Below are positions 1 to 8,611 of a stretch of 64,000 bases of DNA, piece after piece. Within the stretch, counting starts at the first letter, position 1. Every line of letters starts with the position of its first letter. Source of the stretch: Ferruginibacter lapsinanis (GTDB lineage: Bacteria; Bacteroidota; Bacteroidia; Chitinophagales; Chitinophagaceae); assembly GCF_020783315.1 (NCBI RefSeq), contig NZ_CP086063.1, positions 2,840,501-2,904,500 of the forward strand. Reading direction: 5' to 3'. The translations under genes were made by a program, and so were the position numbers. Below the pieces are notes generated by a model that did no database searches, had not been told where the DNA came from, and saw nothing but the letters and a program-made list of their open reading frames with translations.

Positions 1-443
1 AATTAGAAACGGAAGGTCAATTTCCACAGTATGAAGATTATCAGGTATCTCTTGAAAATGTTTTGCAAGAAATACTATCAGCTTTACAAAAGGATCCTTC
101 CTTTAAAGTTGATTCGCCATCAAAATTGAATAAACTTAGGCAACAATTAATTGATAGTAAAAAAATGAAAACCGCTATATCAAATTATCTAACATATGGT
201 CAACCAATGTCAGATTATGCACTTAAAGATGCTTGTCAAACTTATTTAGAGCAATATGCAAATGACCCAAATAGTATTGATATTGAAAATTACAAAATAC
301 TAAAACAATCAAAAAAGGGATGGGTAGTTGTTGTTAAATACCGAGGCAAAAATGCTTTTGGAGGACTTGTTTTAAATATTAGCACTTTTGATGTTCGTTT
401 TAACCCTTCTGAGAAAATTTATTATGCTGTAAGTGCAAATTGA
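1..443 (+). CDS. 3' end of an unrecognised protein gene (truncated by window edge)
   Basis: The reading frame is open from base 3, with no stop before the window edge, and ends in TGA at 441-443. A TTG at base 63 could be read as a start, but the open upstream frame makes it more likely that this is the C-terminal part of a longer protein. The visible product is hydrophilic. Its last third (KGWVVVVKYRGKNAFGG and following) looks like alternating beta strands. I do not recognise a family. It converges on the membrane-protein gene at 554-1240, with a 110-base gap and no clear terminator hairpin. Confidence 0.6.
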   Translation, partial: LETEGQFPQYEDYQVSLENVLQEILSALQKDPSFKVDSPSKLNKLRQQLIDSKKMKTAISNYLTYGQPMSDYALKDACQTYLEQYANDPNSIDIENYKILKQSKKGWVVVVKYRGKNAFGGLVLNISTFDVRFNPSEKIYYAVSAN

Positions 444-553
444 AGTAGGTTATAATATCTCTATTATTCATCTTTATTAAAAATAACTAGCCAAATCTAG
501 CAGACCATTTTCGAGATACACAAAAATTTAAGCTTTATATATTTTCAATAAAA

Positions 554-1240
554 TCACGTACTAAGATATTGCTCAAATAAAACTTTGGCATATGCTCTAC
601 CGTTCCTCATAATACCCCATTTACTTAAAAGAACAATCAATGCATAAAAAATAAGCAGCCCTATGCTGACTTTGTAAGCAATATTAATTGGATGGATGTT
701 TTTGAAGATAATAATGTTTGCAACACATGCAAATAATGCTATTAAACTTCCTCCTACTAAGTTTCTTATAAATCCATATTCAATATTATGTTGCAATAAC
801 AATTTATTATCTCTGGTTTTATTCCTGATTTGTGATACTGCAAATGCTATTTGTTTCCTAGCTTCTATTTCGTTCTTTTTTTCATCCCGTTGATTTAATA
901 ATGCGATGTTTAACTCATTATGTATTTTTTCTCTTAGTTTATCTTTCATGCCATTGCTTAAAGATTTATCAGAATGTAACAAAAAATTAGTTGTAGGCAT
1001 ATGTATTTCTTCTTTGAAATAAAGTCTTTGAAATATCTCTTTGGAAATAAATCGGTTTAGTTGTATTACCCCATAAATTAAACTACCAGTAATTGTAACA
1101 TGTAAAATGATAGGAACCGCAATTATGTAGCTCATCAAATCGTTAAGTTTAGTACCTAATGTAAAATAATAAAAAATTATTACTGGTATAATAGTAATAA
1201 GAGTAGGGTATAACCGAGCTTTGGTGAAATAGTTATTCAT
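554..1240 (-). CDS. four-helix membrane protein, probable effector or anchor of the E2-E1-JAB system
   Basis: The 228-residue product has two hydrophobic helices near the N-terminus (about residues 12-28 and 36-60), a charged helical cytoplasmic part (about 62-158) and two more helices (about 160-180 and 188-206). No enzymatic motif is visible. Its ATG lies 2 bases after the stop of the E2-E1-JAB gene, so it is almost certainly the last gene of a three-gene operon. The layout of membrane helices around a soluble helical region resembles membrane effectors of nucleotide- or conjugation-linked defence systems, but the effector role is inferred from position only. I see no terminator after it. 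Confidence 0.75.
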   Translation of the reverse strand: MNNYFTKARLYPTLITIIPVIIFYYFTLGTKLNDLMSYIIAVPIILHVTITGSLIYGVIQLNRFISKEIFQRLYFKEEIHMPTTNFLLHSDKSLSNGMKDKLREKIHNELNIALLNQRDEKKNEIEARKQIAFAVSQIRNKTRDNKLLLQHNIEYGFIRNLVGGSLIALFACVANIIIFKNIHPINIAYKVSIGLLIFYALIVLLSKWGIMRNGRAYAKVLFEQYLST

Positions 1241-1242
1241 AA

Positions 1243-3507
1243 TTATTCAAATATAAATGGTAAAATTTTTTCGTTTGTTACTATCACTGCACATGTAGGA
1301 ATTGGTGTTGTTCTATTTATTGTAATGAGTTCCTCAATCGTTTGTTTATCCCTACAACTTAGTGATTCTAGATCCATAGGATGTGTATGCCATTCTCCAA
1401 CATAGCCTATTACTTGGCCAGTTTTTTGTTTTATATATTCCACTTGTTCAGGTAGTCCTTTAACGCCTCTTATGAATCCATTGCATGACCCTTTACTATC
1501 CTGAGGTTCTTGTATTATATCAAATACATGAATTGTTTTAGTCTTATAGTTTGAGACGCCTATTAATACTCCGCCTGTTTCAATATCACCTTTTTCTTTA
1601 CACAATTGAAAAAATTTATCTTTAAGCCCAGGTAACATTCTTAACTCCCATTTGCTACCAACATTGCAGGAATAGATATCGAAAGGTTCTACTAATTGAC
1701 TTTCACTTTTTATAATAGGCAGTCCTTCATTGTCAAAAATACTTGCGTACATTAAACCTAAGTCGGATATGTTTTGTTTATCACTTTCATTATGTAGCAC
1801 CTTTGAAAATATGCTGGAATGTAAAGAGATGATATCATCGGGCATAATAGTAGTTGACGAACTACATCCTAGTCCAACACTTAAATTTGTAACTTCTCGT
1901 TCGGAATCTCTTTTTCTCCAATCTTCAAAAATTGGGTTTTTGACAGCTTCATAATATGCTAAGCTTACAAGATCATCAATTCTCGGATTTCTGTTTGCCC
2001 CTTCAATATATAATAATCCCAATTTTCCATCATTCACTATTTCGCAGCGAGCAATACTCAGGTTTTCAGGAACTTCTTTTTGAACTAACCAATTTAAAAC
2101 ATTGTTACTAGCTGTAGTATCAATAAGCCAGTCATAATTATTTAGTATTTCATCTGAAATATTATGAATCTTATAATCATAAGCAACAAAACCATTGGTG
2201 CTATCTGATTCAAATAAATCTTTTATTTCCTTTATTACTGCATTCGCCTTATTAAGGCCAATTTTTCCATTATATAGAGCGTGTCTTGTTAAATTATGTT
2301 GTAAAAAATCGTCACTATCTATTACTCCTATATCCATTTTCCCACTTCGGGCATCATGTATAATAATTTTAGAGCCCAAAGATCCTGCACCAACATAAAA
2401 AGACTTTGAATTTCTTTTTTCGCCTGAGACTTTTTCGGCTAACGCTTTACTAAATGGTTCTATATGTGATTGTATAGACACCTTTGCACTACCAGGAATT
2501 TTATTTTTTTTTAATTCACCTGCACTTATTAAAAAGTTAATAAACTCATAATCACCATCGTATCCAATAATTTTTTTTGGCCTTTTAATAGCATATATAA
2601 CCGGAATGCCATTACGTAAATGAAGGTCAATGTTTCGATAATTAGTTATCAGGTCATTTATGTCAATACTTCTCGCTTGAAAATACAATTTTAATTCATC
2701 ATAGTTTTTAGGCAATTCAGTATAATAATCACTTTCAATAGCGTTATCTTCTTTCCAAATTAATATTGAAAACAGAGGGAATGCTTCTATTTTATCTTCG
2801 AGTTTGGTATTAATTTTTTTTATGGCCTCCAACGTAGTTGCAATGCTTATAAATGGAATAAGCGATAAACTTCTGTAAGTTAAACTATGAACATTTTGAT
2901 AGTCGTCTTTATATACATATCCTAATAATATTGCAAACGGATTCTCAGAAGTAAATCTTAAATTTTCACTTACAATTCTATTTAGCATATCGTATTTGTA
3001 AATATGATATCCTTTATAACTTTCTAATCGTATAGGGTCAAATTCATCGCCATCATCAACTAATTTTCCAATAGCGGCTTTAAAAAGCCACTGTTCTGTG
3101 ACAGCCAATAAATCATGGGTAGTTTTATTTGAAAACCATTCGTTTGGATCATTTCTTACTAAACATAATCTAGCAGGCTCAGTTTCATTTTCACTTGCAT
3201 ATAAATGAGACAAATACTTTTTAGGAAAATCTTTTCGATTGCTTAATATTCTTGGGATTATATTCGGATACTGAGTTAAAGAGAATTTTATTAATATGGG
3301 TTCTTCTGATCTTATATCAATATCATTTACAGTGCCCATTGGTGGAATGGGCACTGTGAACACAACAGGAATGGCTATGTTATAATTATCAAATTTAAGA
3401 ATCGCTACTTCTTCCAAATTAAAGAACCGTTTGATCTCATTAATACTATTATTAATAGATTCAGGTAATTCTCCAGTATAGGGTTCTAATTCTTCACTAA
3501 AAAGCAT
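1243..3507 (-). CDS. E2-like / ThiF-E1-like / JAB (JAMM) isopeptidase triple-fusion protein
   Basis: This 754-residue protein appears to join three parts of a ubiquitin-like conjugation pathway. Residues 1-150 look like an E2/RWD-type domain: a YP motif at 80-81, a possible active Cys115 (RLCLV) and the WL..AA.GKL segment near 140-149. Residues 350-560 are a ThiF/E1-like adenylation domain with the nucleotide loop GAGSLGS at 373-379, acidic residues near 398-400, Arg408, and Cys488 and Cys548 as candidate thioester cysteines. Residues 615-754 are a JAB/JAMM metalloprotease with Glu643, H707-x-H709 and S717-x2-D720, the complete zinc motif. Known E1 and E2 families activate and transfer Ubl or protein C-termini, and JAB domains process or remove them. 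The gene starts 11 bases after the MBL gene ends. The E1 and JAB calls are strong; the E2 call is moderate. Confidence 0.88.
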   Translation of the reverse strand: MLFSEELEPYTGELPESINNSINEIKRFFNLEEVAILKFDNYNIAIPVVFTVPIPPMGTVNDIDIRSEEPILIKFSLTQYPNIIPRILSNRKDFPKKYLSHLYASENETEPARLCLVRNDPNEWFSNKTTHDLLAVTEQWLFKAAIGKLVDDGDEFDPIRLESYKGYHIYKYDMLNRIVSENLRFTSENPFAILLGYVYKDDYQNVHSLTYRSLSLIPFISIATTLEAIKKINTKLEDKIEAFPLFSILIWKEDNAIESDYYTELPKNYDELKLYFQARSIDINDLITNYRNIDLHLRNGIPVIYAIKRPKKIIGYDGDYEFINFLISAGELKKNKIPGSAKVSIQSHIEPFSKALAEKVSGEKRNSKSFYVGAGSLGSKIIIHDARSGKMDIGVIDSDDFLQHNLTRHALYNGKIGLNKANAVIKEIKDLFESDSTNGFVAYDYKIHNISDEILNNYDWLIDTTASNNVLNWLVQKEVPENLSIARCEIVNDGKLGLLYIEGANRNPRIDDLVSLAYYEAVKNPIFEDWRKRDSEREVTNLSVGLGCSSSTTIMPDDIISLHSSIFSKVLHNESDKQNISDLGLMYASIFDNEGLPIIKSESQLVEPFDIYSCNVGSKWELRMLPGLKDKFFQLCKEKGDIETGGVLIGVSNYKTKTIHVFDIIQEPQDSKGSCNGFIRGVKGLPEQVEYIKQKTGQVIGYVGEWHTHPMDLESLSCRDKQTIEELITINRTTPIPTCAVIVTNEKILPFIFE

Positions 3508-3518
3508 ATTTTTCTCTT

Positions 3519-4682
3519 TTATCCTTGCTTTACAATTGTGGACGCTGCACCTGAGCCCCCAGCTGAAACAGTAGCATTCCCTACTTTGGTAGACGGAGGT
3601 CTTACAGGTCCATTTACTGTAATAATAAACTCAATAGGTTTAGGGCCAGATTCTTTAGGTTCAATTGCAGTATTTAAAAATTTTGCTGATGATTCTAAAT
3701 TGTCTATGTATGTAGTTTTTGCTAAATAACTAGGTGGGTTTTTATCATCATCTACTATTTTTTTACTTGAAGAAATAACAATACCGCCCTTTCTTTGGTA
3801 TTTTAAAACTTCTAAGGAGCTTTCCTGTGGTTCATCTTTATTATCATGTTCATTAAAAAATGTCCATGAACAGTGATGTGGTGCTAAAAATAGATCCCAT
3901 TCTAACGCATTTTCCGATACATCTTTTCCTGAATTGATTGTCTTATCAAGAATAACACCCCAAGCGATATAATCGGCATCGCCACCAAACATGGCAAGTG
4001 TAGAAAAATTCTTTGAAGTTAGGCTTTGCTTAAATCTTGCTTGAAAAACAATGCTAGCAGTATTTTTCTTTTCATGATCGGCTGAAGCTAGTTGTGTTTT
4101 GAATGGTGCATGTATAAAAATCGAAAATAAACTTTGTTCTTTATCATTAAATTTTGTTACTACATCTCCAGGAATTGCTCTTAAATGATTTAATTCCGCA
4201 TAATCTTTATTGCCATCATAACCTATAATTTTTATTCTATTGCCTGGGAGATTTCTGTCATTATCCTTTTTTCGATGCAATTCTATTCTTCTTTCAGCTT
4301 CAAGTTGATAAGCGTCTTCTTCTTCATTTGTTGATTCTTCTGCAATCATAGGAGAGAACCACATTTCATCAATAATTATTTCATTAGCATCTCTGTTCTT
4401 TTCAGAATATTTTTTTGGATCTCCTTGATAAAAATGTTTTCGAAATCCTCTACAATGATCTTCGTCGCCATGTGTTAAAATAAAAATATCAACAAACGGA
4501 TTTTTATCTCTTTTCTTAATAGAGCTCAATAAATCTTTTTTTACATCAAATATTAGTGGATCAGTGCTGTCGACAGAACTTTGTCTGATATCACAATCTA
4601 CTAAAATTGATGTCCCATCTTCTAATATAATAAGAGAATTGTCTCCATTATCTACTGGGTAGTATTTAATCTTATTGTCCAT
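3519..4682 (-). CDS. metallo-beta-lactamase-fold hydrolase of the E2-E1-JAB operon
   Basis: The 387-residue product has the MBL metal motif H71-G-D-E-D75-H76 (THGDEDH) as in ComEC-type members, a later GGDAD motif at about 233-237 and a conserved PHHCSW segment with His269/His270. No signal peptide or membrane helix is seen, so it should be cytosolic. The family hydrolyses varied substrates, including nucleotides and phosphodiesters; the substrate here is unknown. It is the first gene of the three-gene operon. The C-terminal 20 or so residues are rich in Gly, Ser, Ala and Thr and end in Gly, unlike a folded domain, and could be a flexible tail. The region upstream (4683-4740) must contain the promoter, but I could not identify one. 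Confidence 0.85.
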   Translation of the reverse strand: MDNKIKYYPVDNGDNSLIILEDGTSILVDCDIRQSSVDSTDPLIFDVKKDLLSSIKKRDKNPFVDIFILTHGDEDHCRGFRKHFYQGDPKKYSEKNRDANEIIIDEMWFSPMIAEESTNEEEDAYQLEAERRIELHRKKDNDRNLPGNRIKIIGYDGNKDYAELNHLRAIPGDVVTKFNDKEQSLFSIFIHAPFKTQLASADHEKKNTASIVFQARFKQSLTSKNFSTLAMFGGDADYIAWGVILDKTINSGKDVSENALEWDLFLAPHHCSWTFFNEHDNKDEPQESSLEVLKYQRKGGIVISSSKKIVDDDKNPPSYLAKTTYIDNLESSAKFLNTAIEPKESGPKPIEFIITVNGPVRPPSTKVGNATVSAGGSGAASTIVKQG

Positions 4683-5220
4683 TTTTTTTAGTTTATGTTG
4701 TTTATAATGTTAAGTTGGTTCGTCTTTTTGCATGTTATCATTAGCATAATTGCATACTTATATAACTGCAGTACATTGCTATAACTCCTAATAATCTGGT
4801 AACTAACTTCTAAATGGGCGATGATAATTACATTCACTTTATCAAATCAGGAAGAGGGGAAGAAAATGAGAAACTTTAATGGTATTATCTATATTCTTAC
4901 TTAATTAGGCTACCATGCCAAAGTCCTCTTGGGGATTTGAACTCACTATGCTCTCACAAGCAATGCGCTCATACAGCGAGGATTGTGCCAAAAGTTAATA
5001 AAATGCAAAAATGTCAAACTAGCAATTTTCCACATAATGTGGTTAATTTAATCAAGTTATTGATACTAAGTGTTTTAGTATTTTTTGGCTAAATAAATTG
5101 GTTTTATTCTTGTGTATTTGAATGTGCCGTTTGCCTGCCAATAATACATTATAATGTGTCATAAATACTTATAGGGTAACGTTAGTGTCATGAATTGGCA
5201 GTCTTTATTTCATTATAAAC
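4683..5220. other. intergenic region with a tRNA-like relic
   Basis: No convincing protein-coding frame was found in this 538-base AT-rich gap. It should carry the promoter of the minus-strand MBL operon at its left end. A decayed tRNA-like stretch lies near 4924-4982. The remainder shows no clear structure. Confidence 0.5.
4924..4982 (-). pseudogene. tRNA-like relic (possibly tRNA-His-like, anticodon GTG)
   Basis: Read on the minus strand, the segment begins TCCTC and ends GAGGA, which can pair as a short acceptor-like stem. It contains an anticodon-like loop TTGTGAG as in tRNA-His, and a T-loop-like GAGTTCAAATCCCC. The T stem pairs poorly and the anticodon stem works only with a six-base loop, so a functional tRNA is unlikely. 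Copies of TGCCAAA lie on both sides (4917-4923 and 4986-4992). It may be a relic of an integration site or of a tRNA carried by a mobile element. Confidence 0.35.
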
Positions 5221-5589
5221 TTACTTTTTGTGCCGTTTGTTATGTAAGCTTGCAATACGTGATTTCTCAATTGCATTATAAATTTGTGCCAGTGTATTAA
5301 TATATAATAAGGATTGATTAGGTAAAATTTCCTGCAATTCTCTGAAATGTGTTTTTTTCCAACTTTTTATCAAACTTTCTCGGATTTCAAAATATTCAGC
5401 TATTTCCGATTCTTTACAACCTGCTAAAATTAAATGAAGAACAACACGTTTGTGCTTCAGCATAGCCAATTTTGCCATTTTTGCGCTTGTAAATGTTTTC
5501 TTGCAATCGACACATTTGTAACGTTGATTTCGCTTTCTATCAACTCCATTTTTTACACAATAATAGCTTTTACAATATATACATTTCAT
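5221..5589 (-). CDS. small zinc-ribbon / HTH protein similar to the IS1 InsA-type N-terminal region
   Basis: The ATG at 5589 is preferred to an in-frame GTG at 5607, giving 122 residues that start MKCIYC. Two CxxC pairs, the second in NQRYKCVDCKKTF, form a zinc ribbon like that of IS1 InsA and related transposase N-termini. A helix-turn-helix-like segment follows (ILAGCKESEIAEYFEIRESL). No DDE catalytic domain follows, and no terminal inverted repeats are evident, so this is an orphan DNA-binding protein or a decayed insertion-sequence fragment, not a complete element. It is divergent from the HTH gene at 5764. Confidence 0.6.
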   Translation of the reverse strand: MKCIYCKSYYCVKNGVDRKRNQRYKCVDCKKTFTSAKMAKLAMLKHKRVVLHLILAGCKESEIAEYFEIRESLIKSWKKTHFRELQEILPNQSLLYINTLAQIYNAIEKSRIASLHNKRHKK

Positions 5590-5763
5590 GATATTTATCA
5601 CACACACAAGATAATTTGTGTTGATTTTATAAATGTAATAATATTTTATAATTATATCACTTACAGTTTATTATATCCCAAATTATAGCAAACTATTTTT
5701 TTTAAAATTTGTGTTTTGTTTAAAACATTCATTCTTATATATTCTCGGTTTAACATCTAACCA

Positions 5764-6015
5764 ATGTATTTAAACGAAATAGCAACTAAAGCTGATATAG
5801 AAGAAGTATTAAAGGCGATTGAAAAATTGCAGCTATTGATTGGTGGTAATAAAAATGTTGAACAAAAGTTCCTTAGATCATCCGATGTACGAAAAATGCT
5901 TCATATATCAGATGGCACTTTACAAAGATTACGTGTTACCGGAACATTAAATGCTAAAAAAGTAAATGGTACATGGTTCTATAAACTAAACGATGTAGAG
6001 AAATTAATAACCTAA
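5764..6015 (+). CDS. excisionase-like helix-turn-helix DNA-binding protein
   Basis: The 83-residue product has a short N-terminal helix (possible coiled coil, residues 1-25) followed by a MerR/excisionase-type HTH: SSDVRKMLHISDGTLQRLR, then a wing NGTWFYKLNDVEKLI. Such proteins are typical of Bacteroidetes integrative and mobilisable elements, where they control excision or transcription. The next gene starts 12 bases downstream, so the two are probably cotranscribed. No integrase is present in the window. Confidence 0.65.
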   Translation: MYLNEIATKADIEEVLKAIEKLQLLIGGNKNVEQKFLRSSDVRKMLHISDGTLQRLRVTGTLNAKKVNGTWFYKLNDVEKLIT

Positions 6016-6027
6016 AAAATAAACAAA

Positions 6028-6828
6028 ATGAAGAAGAAAAAAATACCACTAGGAAAGTGGTTCTTGTTTTTACCAGCCGAAATTATGAATGACGAAGACC
6101 TGTCAGCTAATGATGTAATGATTTTGGGTGCGATAATTCAATTAGACAAGGATGAAAAAGGGTGTACGGCTAATAATTATTATTTATCAAGAATTGCACA
6201 TTGTAAAAAGGGTACTGTTAGTCGGTCAATTAATAGAATTCTTATCCCCAAAGGCTATATTAAATACAATAAAAAAAATGAAGATGGCATATATGTAAGA
6301 AGGGTAAGAGATGACTTAAAAATGGATAAGGCATTACGACTATCTGAGCATAGTAAACTATCTAAAAAAATAGAAGGGTCATACGAAAAACGTAAGGATA
6401 TATATGAAGATAAAAAAGAAGTAATTGAAGAAACAAAATTTAATGATAAAAAAGAATGGGAATTAGTCGAAAAATTATTAGATATCCCTTTTCTAAATAA
6501 ATGGAAGTTTTATGAGAGTTGTAAAAAAACATATAAAAGTATTTGTTCTATTTTATGGGATGAAAAAACTGTTGCCGATTTAATAAAATTATGTACGAAA
6601 CTATATTACACATTTATTGAGGATTTAAAATCTTTTGGCGAGAAAAAACAAATGGAACAATTATTAAAGATTTTGAATGCATTATTAAGCAACAAGCCTA
6701 AATTTTTTAAAGACTCTTTGCCGTTTGTTTTTGTTCGTTTTTGGAATAAGGCGATTAATGAAGAAAGATTCCAACGGCAATTATCTTATATAGTTATCAA
6801 AGATCGTGACAGCGAAGAAACTTTTTAA
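6028..6828 (+). CDS. winged-helix replication- or regulator-like protein of a mobile element
   Basis: The 266-residue product starts with a winged HTH-like region (about residues 20-100): a helix LSANDVMILGAII, a recognition-type segment YYLSRIAHCKKGTVSRSINR, and a basic wing. This resembles HTH_36-type and plasmid replication initiator-like N-termini. The rest is highly charged and Lys-rich, with no recognised catalytic motif. It follows the excisionase-like gene by 12 bases. Lys/Asn-rich composition and strong A/T preference at third positions differ from the chromosomal genes after 11 kb and fit recent transfer. Function is inferred from context. Confidence 0.55.
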   Translation: MKKKKIPLGKWFLFLPAEIMNDEDLSANDVMILGAIIQLDKDEKGCTANNYYLSRIAHCKKGTVSRSINRILIPKGYIKYNKKNEDGIYVRRVRDDLKMDKALRLSEHSKLSKKIEGSYEKRKDIYEDKKEVIEETKFNDKKEWELVEKLLDIPFLNKWKFYESCKKTYKSICSILWDEKTVADLIKLCTKLYYTFIEDLKSFGEKKQMEQLLKILNALLSNKPKFFKDSLPFVFVRFWNKAINEERFQRQLSYIVIKDRDSEETF

Positions 6829-7314
6829 TGATCTCATTTGTATAAACCTTTGAGCTGACCCCCTCCATTAAATGTAAATTTATAATTTTATGAATGGGGT
6901 TACTCTACAGGTATAAAAAATCAAATTTGAAGATTCTAGGTGCACAACATTGGTACAAGTACTTTTTCTATTTTTTTGCATGTTATTTTTTCTAAAACTT
7001 ACTTAATGTAATTTTATTGATTATCAAGGTAGTTATTATTACTTGTCATTAGTACAAGTGAGGATTATTGCTCAAAACAAGCTTTTGTAAGTCAGTGTAG
7101 AAAACATTTTAATATGGGAGAAAATTAAAGCGCCATAAAACACAAGCTAAACATGTAACAATACCTTTATCCTTTTATGATAAACATTTAGATAAAGAGA
7201 TTACTACAAGTTCTCTTATATAGGTAGGATGCGTTTAAAGAGTAAAAAAATATCAAAAACTGCAGGAGCTGTTCATCCGACCAACTGAAACTTGGATTTG
7301 AAATTAGTTCATGT
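6829..7314. other. intergenic region, no gene recognised
   Basis: This AT-rich 486-base gap lies between convergent genes. A weak inverted pair (ACCCC... near 6856 and ...GGGGT near 6896) sits just after the preceding gene, but it is not followed by a T-run that would make it a clear terminator. I see no coding frame, RNA gene or complete insertion-sequence end. Confidence 0.4.
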
Positions 7315-8343
7315 TTAATTATTGTCTGTAAGAAGTTTCCAATCTTTGGTATAGCCGTCAAAAATGTTGTCAGTAATTAAATTTTCTGTCACATGTGCGA
7401 TTGACATACTTGTAATCGGCATTTCATTCAGCAAGGTTTGAATGTTTGATAGATTCTCCCAATCTTCTTTCGATGGTCCAGGAACTAAAACCGAGGCAAC
7501 TTCTGAAAAGCCAGTCTCTTTGTCTTGAAGGCAAATGTTTATTATGAAAGAACGCCATTCTGCAGGCTCTTTAAGATAACAAAGACCTAAAGGCAAACGT
7601 ATTCCTTCTGTTTTTGCAATACTGCCTAACCAAAAAGACGGGTTAAGAACAGGATATTCACATTCATCATTAAGAAACTTCCTTACCATTTCACCTGTAT
7701 TTGAAAAAACAAATTCATAGCCCCACATATCAAAGCAGGTCAGGTATGCTGTTTTAACTAACGCCTTTGAAACCTTTTTTTCATCAGGATTTTTTTGAGT
7801 CAGTTCGATTTTATAATCGTGATTGTCTTTTGAATATTCAATAAACTTATCCAAAAACGGAGCATGAATATCTGGGTTTGGCTTTAAACTAATCTCAATT
7901 TTACCATCCTTGTCAATTGTAAGCTTACTTGGATACCTACCCGTTAGATTAGTGGCAATAAATTTAGAATTGAGAGATGCTTCTGGAGTACTATTATTAA
8001 AAGCCAATTGTTGTATTTTTTCTTTTAATGAGAAATCATAAAAAGTACCAGCGTCATTATTACATTTTTTACAAACAAGAATTTTTTGAAATCCTCCTAT
8101 GCTTTCAGGAGGGTAGTGGTCAAGTGAAAAGTCTGCATGCATTCCTAATCCAATTGTTTGCTCGACAATAATACCATTCATTAAGCAAAGTGGACAGAGG
8201 TATGCAAAATGTTCAGGTGGATTTGCTGTGTCGACAAAGAAGCGATGCAAATATTTATCAGGATAATTTTTTAAGGATTTGAAATAGGTTAATAAATGAG
8301 ATTTTATAACCTCTGGTTTAATATTAGTACTCCCGTCTGTCAT
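7315..8343 (-). CDS. HNH endonuclease-like protein
   Basis: The 342-residue protein has the zinc-binding and catalytic layout of an HNH nuclease in its first 100 residues: C50-P-L-C53, then L-D75-H76-Y-P-P, then C91-K-K-C94-N-N. The remaining 240 residues have no recognised domain and could bind the substrate or a partner. It is the last gene of a minus-strand cluster (2TM protein, small Cas2/SinR-like protein, trypsin-like protease, 70-residue protein, HNH) with short gaps. HNH enzymes usually cut DNA. As the only likely nuclease here it may be the effector, but that is inference. Confidence 0.78.
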   Translation of the reverse strand: MTDGSTNIKPEVIKSHLLTYFKSLKNYPDKYLHRFFVDTANPPEHFAYLCPLCLMNGIIVEQTIGLGMHADFSLDHYPPESIGGFQKILVCKKCNNDAGTFYDFSLKEKIQQLAFNNSTPEASLNSKFIATNLTGRYPSKLTIDKDGKIEISLKPNPDIHAPFLDKFIEYSKDNHDYKIELTQKNPDEKKVSKALVKTAYLTCFDMWGYEFVFSNTGEMVRKFLNDECEYPVLNPSFWLGSIAKTEGIRLPLGLCYLKEPAEWRSFIINICLQDKETGFSEVASVLVPGPSKEDWENLSNIQTLLNEMPITSMSIAHVTENLITDNIFDGYTKDWKLLTDNN

Positions 8344-8376
8344 TAATGGTAAAATATTGTTTCGAGGTTTTGCAAG

Positions 8377-8589
8377 TCATTGCTGGAAGTAAAAGTTACC
8401 TGTAACTTCAGTTTTTACGCAATTACCAAAATAAATATCTGGTATTTTTTTTAAAATTTCCTTAGATCTTTTTGCTAAATATACAACAATACATTGACCG
8501 TCATTTGCTGAACAAACACCAATCCCTACAACATCGTCATAGATACGAAGTCTTTGATATAATTTTTTTGATGCATCTGCAGCTTTCAT
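8377..8589 (-). CDS. 70-residue protein of the protease-HNH cluster
   Basis: This short product lies 33 bases before the HNH gene and 22 bases after the protease gene, all on one strand, which supports its being real. It has an alternating hydrophobic pattern (VVGIGVCSANDGQCIVVYLA), then KKIPDIYFG, then VKTEVTG. This resembles the small alpha/beta segment often found at the N-terminus of, or beside, bacterial trypsin-like proteases. No catalytic motif or signal peptide is seen. A regulatory or substrate role for the protease is possible but unproven. Confidence 0.55.
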   Translation of the reverse strand: MKAADASKKLYQRLRIYDDVVGIGVCSANDGQCIVVYLAKRSKEILKKIPDIYFGNCVKTEVTGNFYFQQ

Positions 8590-8611
8590 ATCTTATATTC
8601 TATCACATAGT

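Noticed and set aside
554..4682. Type II CBASS
   Set aside because: E1/E2-like and JAB functions are present, but no CD-NTase gene is found in or next to the operon, and an MBL protein stands in its place. A related but different system is more likely.
4924..4982. Functional tRNA-His gene
   Set aside because: T-stem and anticodon-stem pairing are broken and the arms are short, so it is recorded only as a relic.
5221..6015. Complete insertion sequence of the IS1 type
   Set aside because: Only a zinc-ribbon/HTH part is present. There is no DDE catalytic domain and no terminal inverted repeats or target duplication were found.
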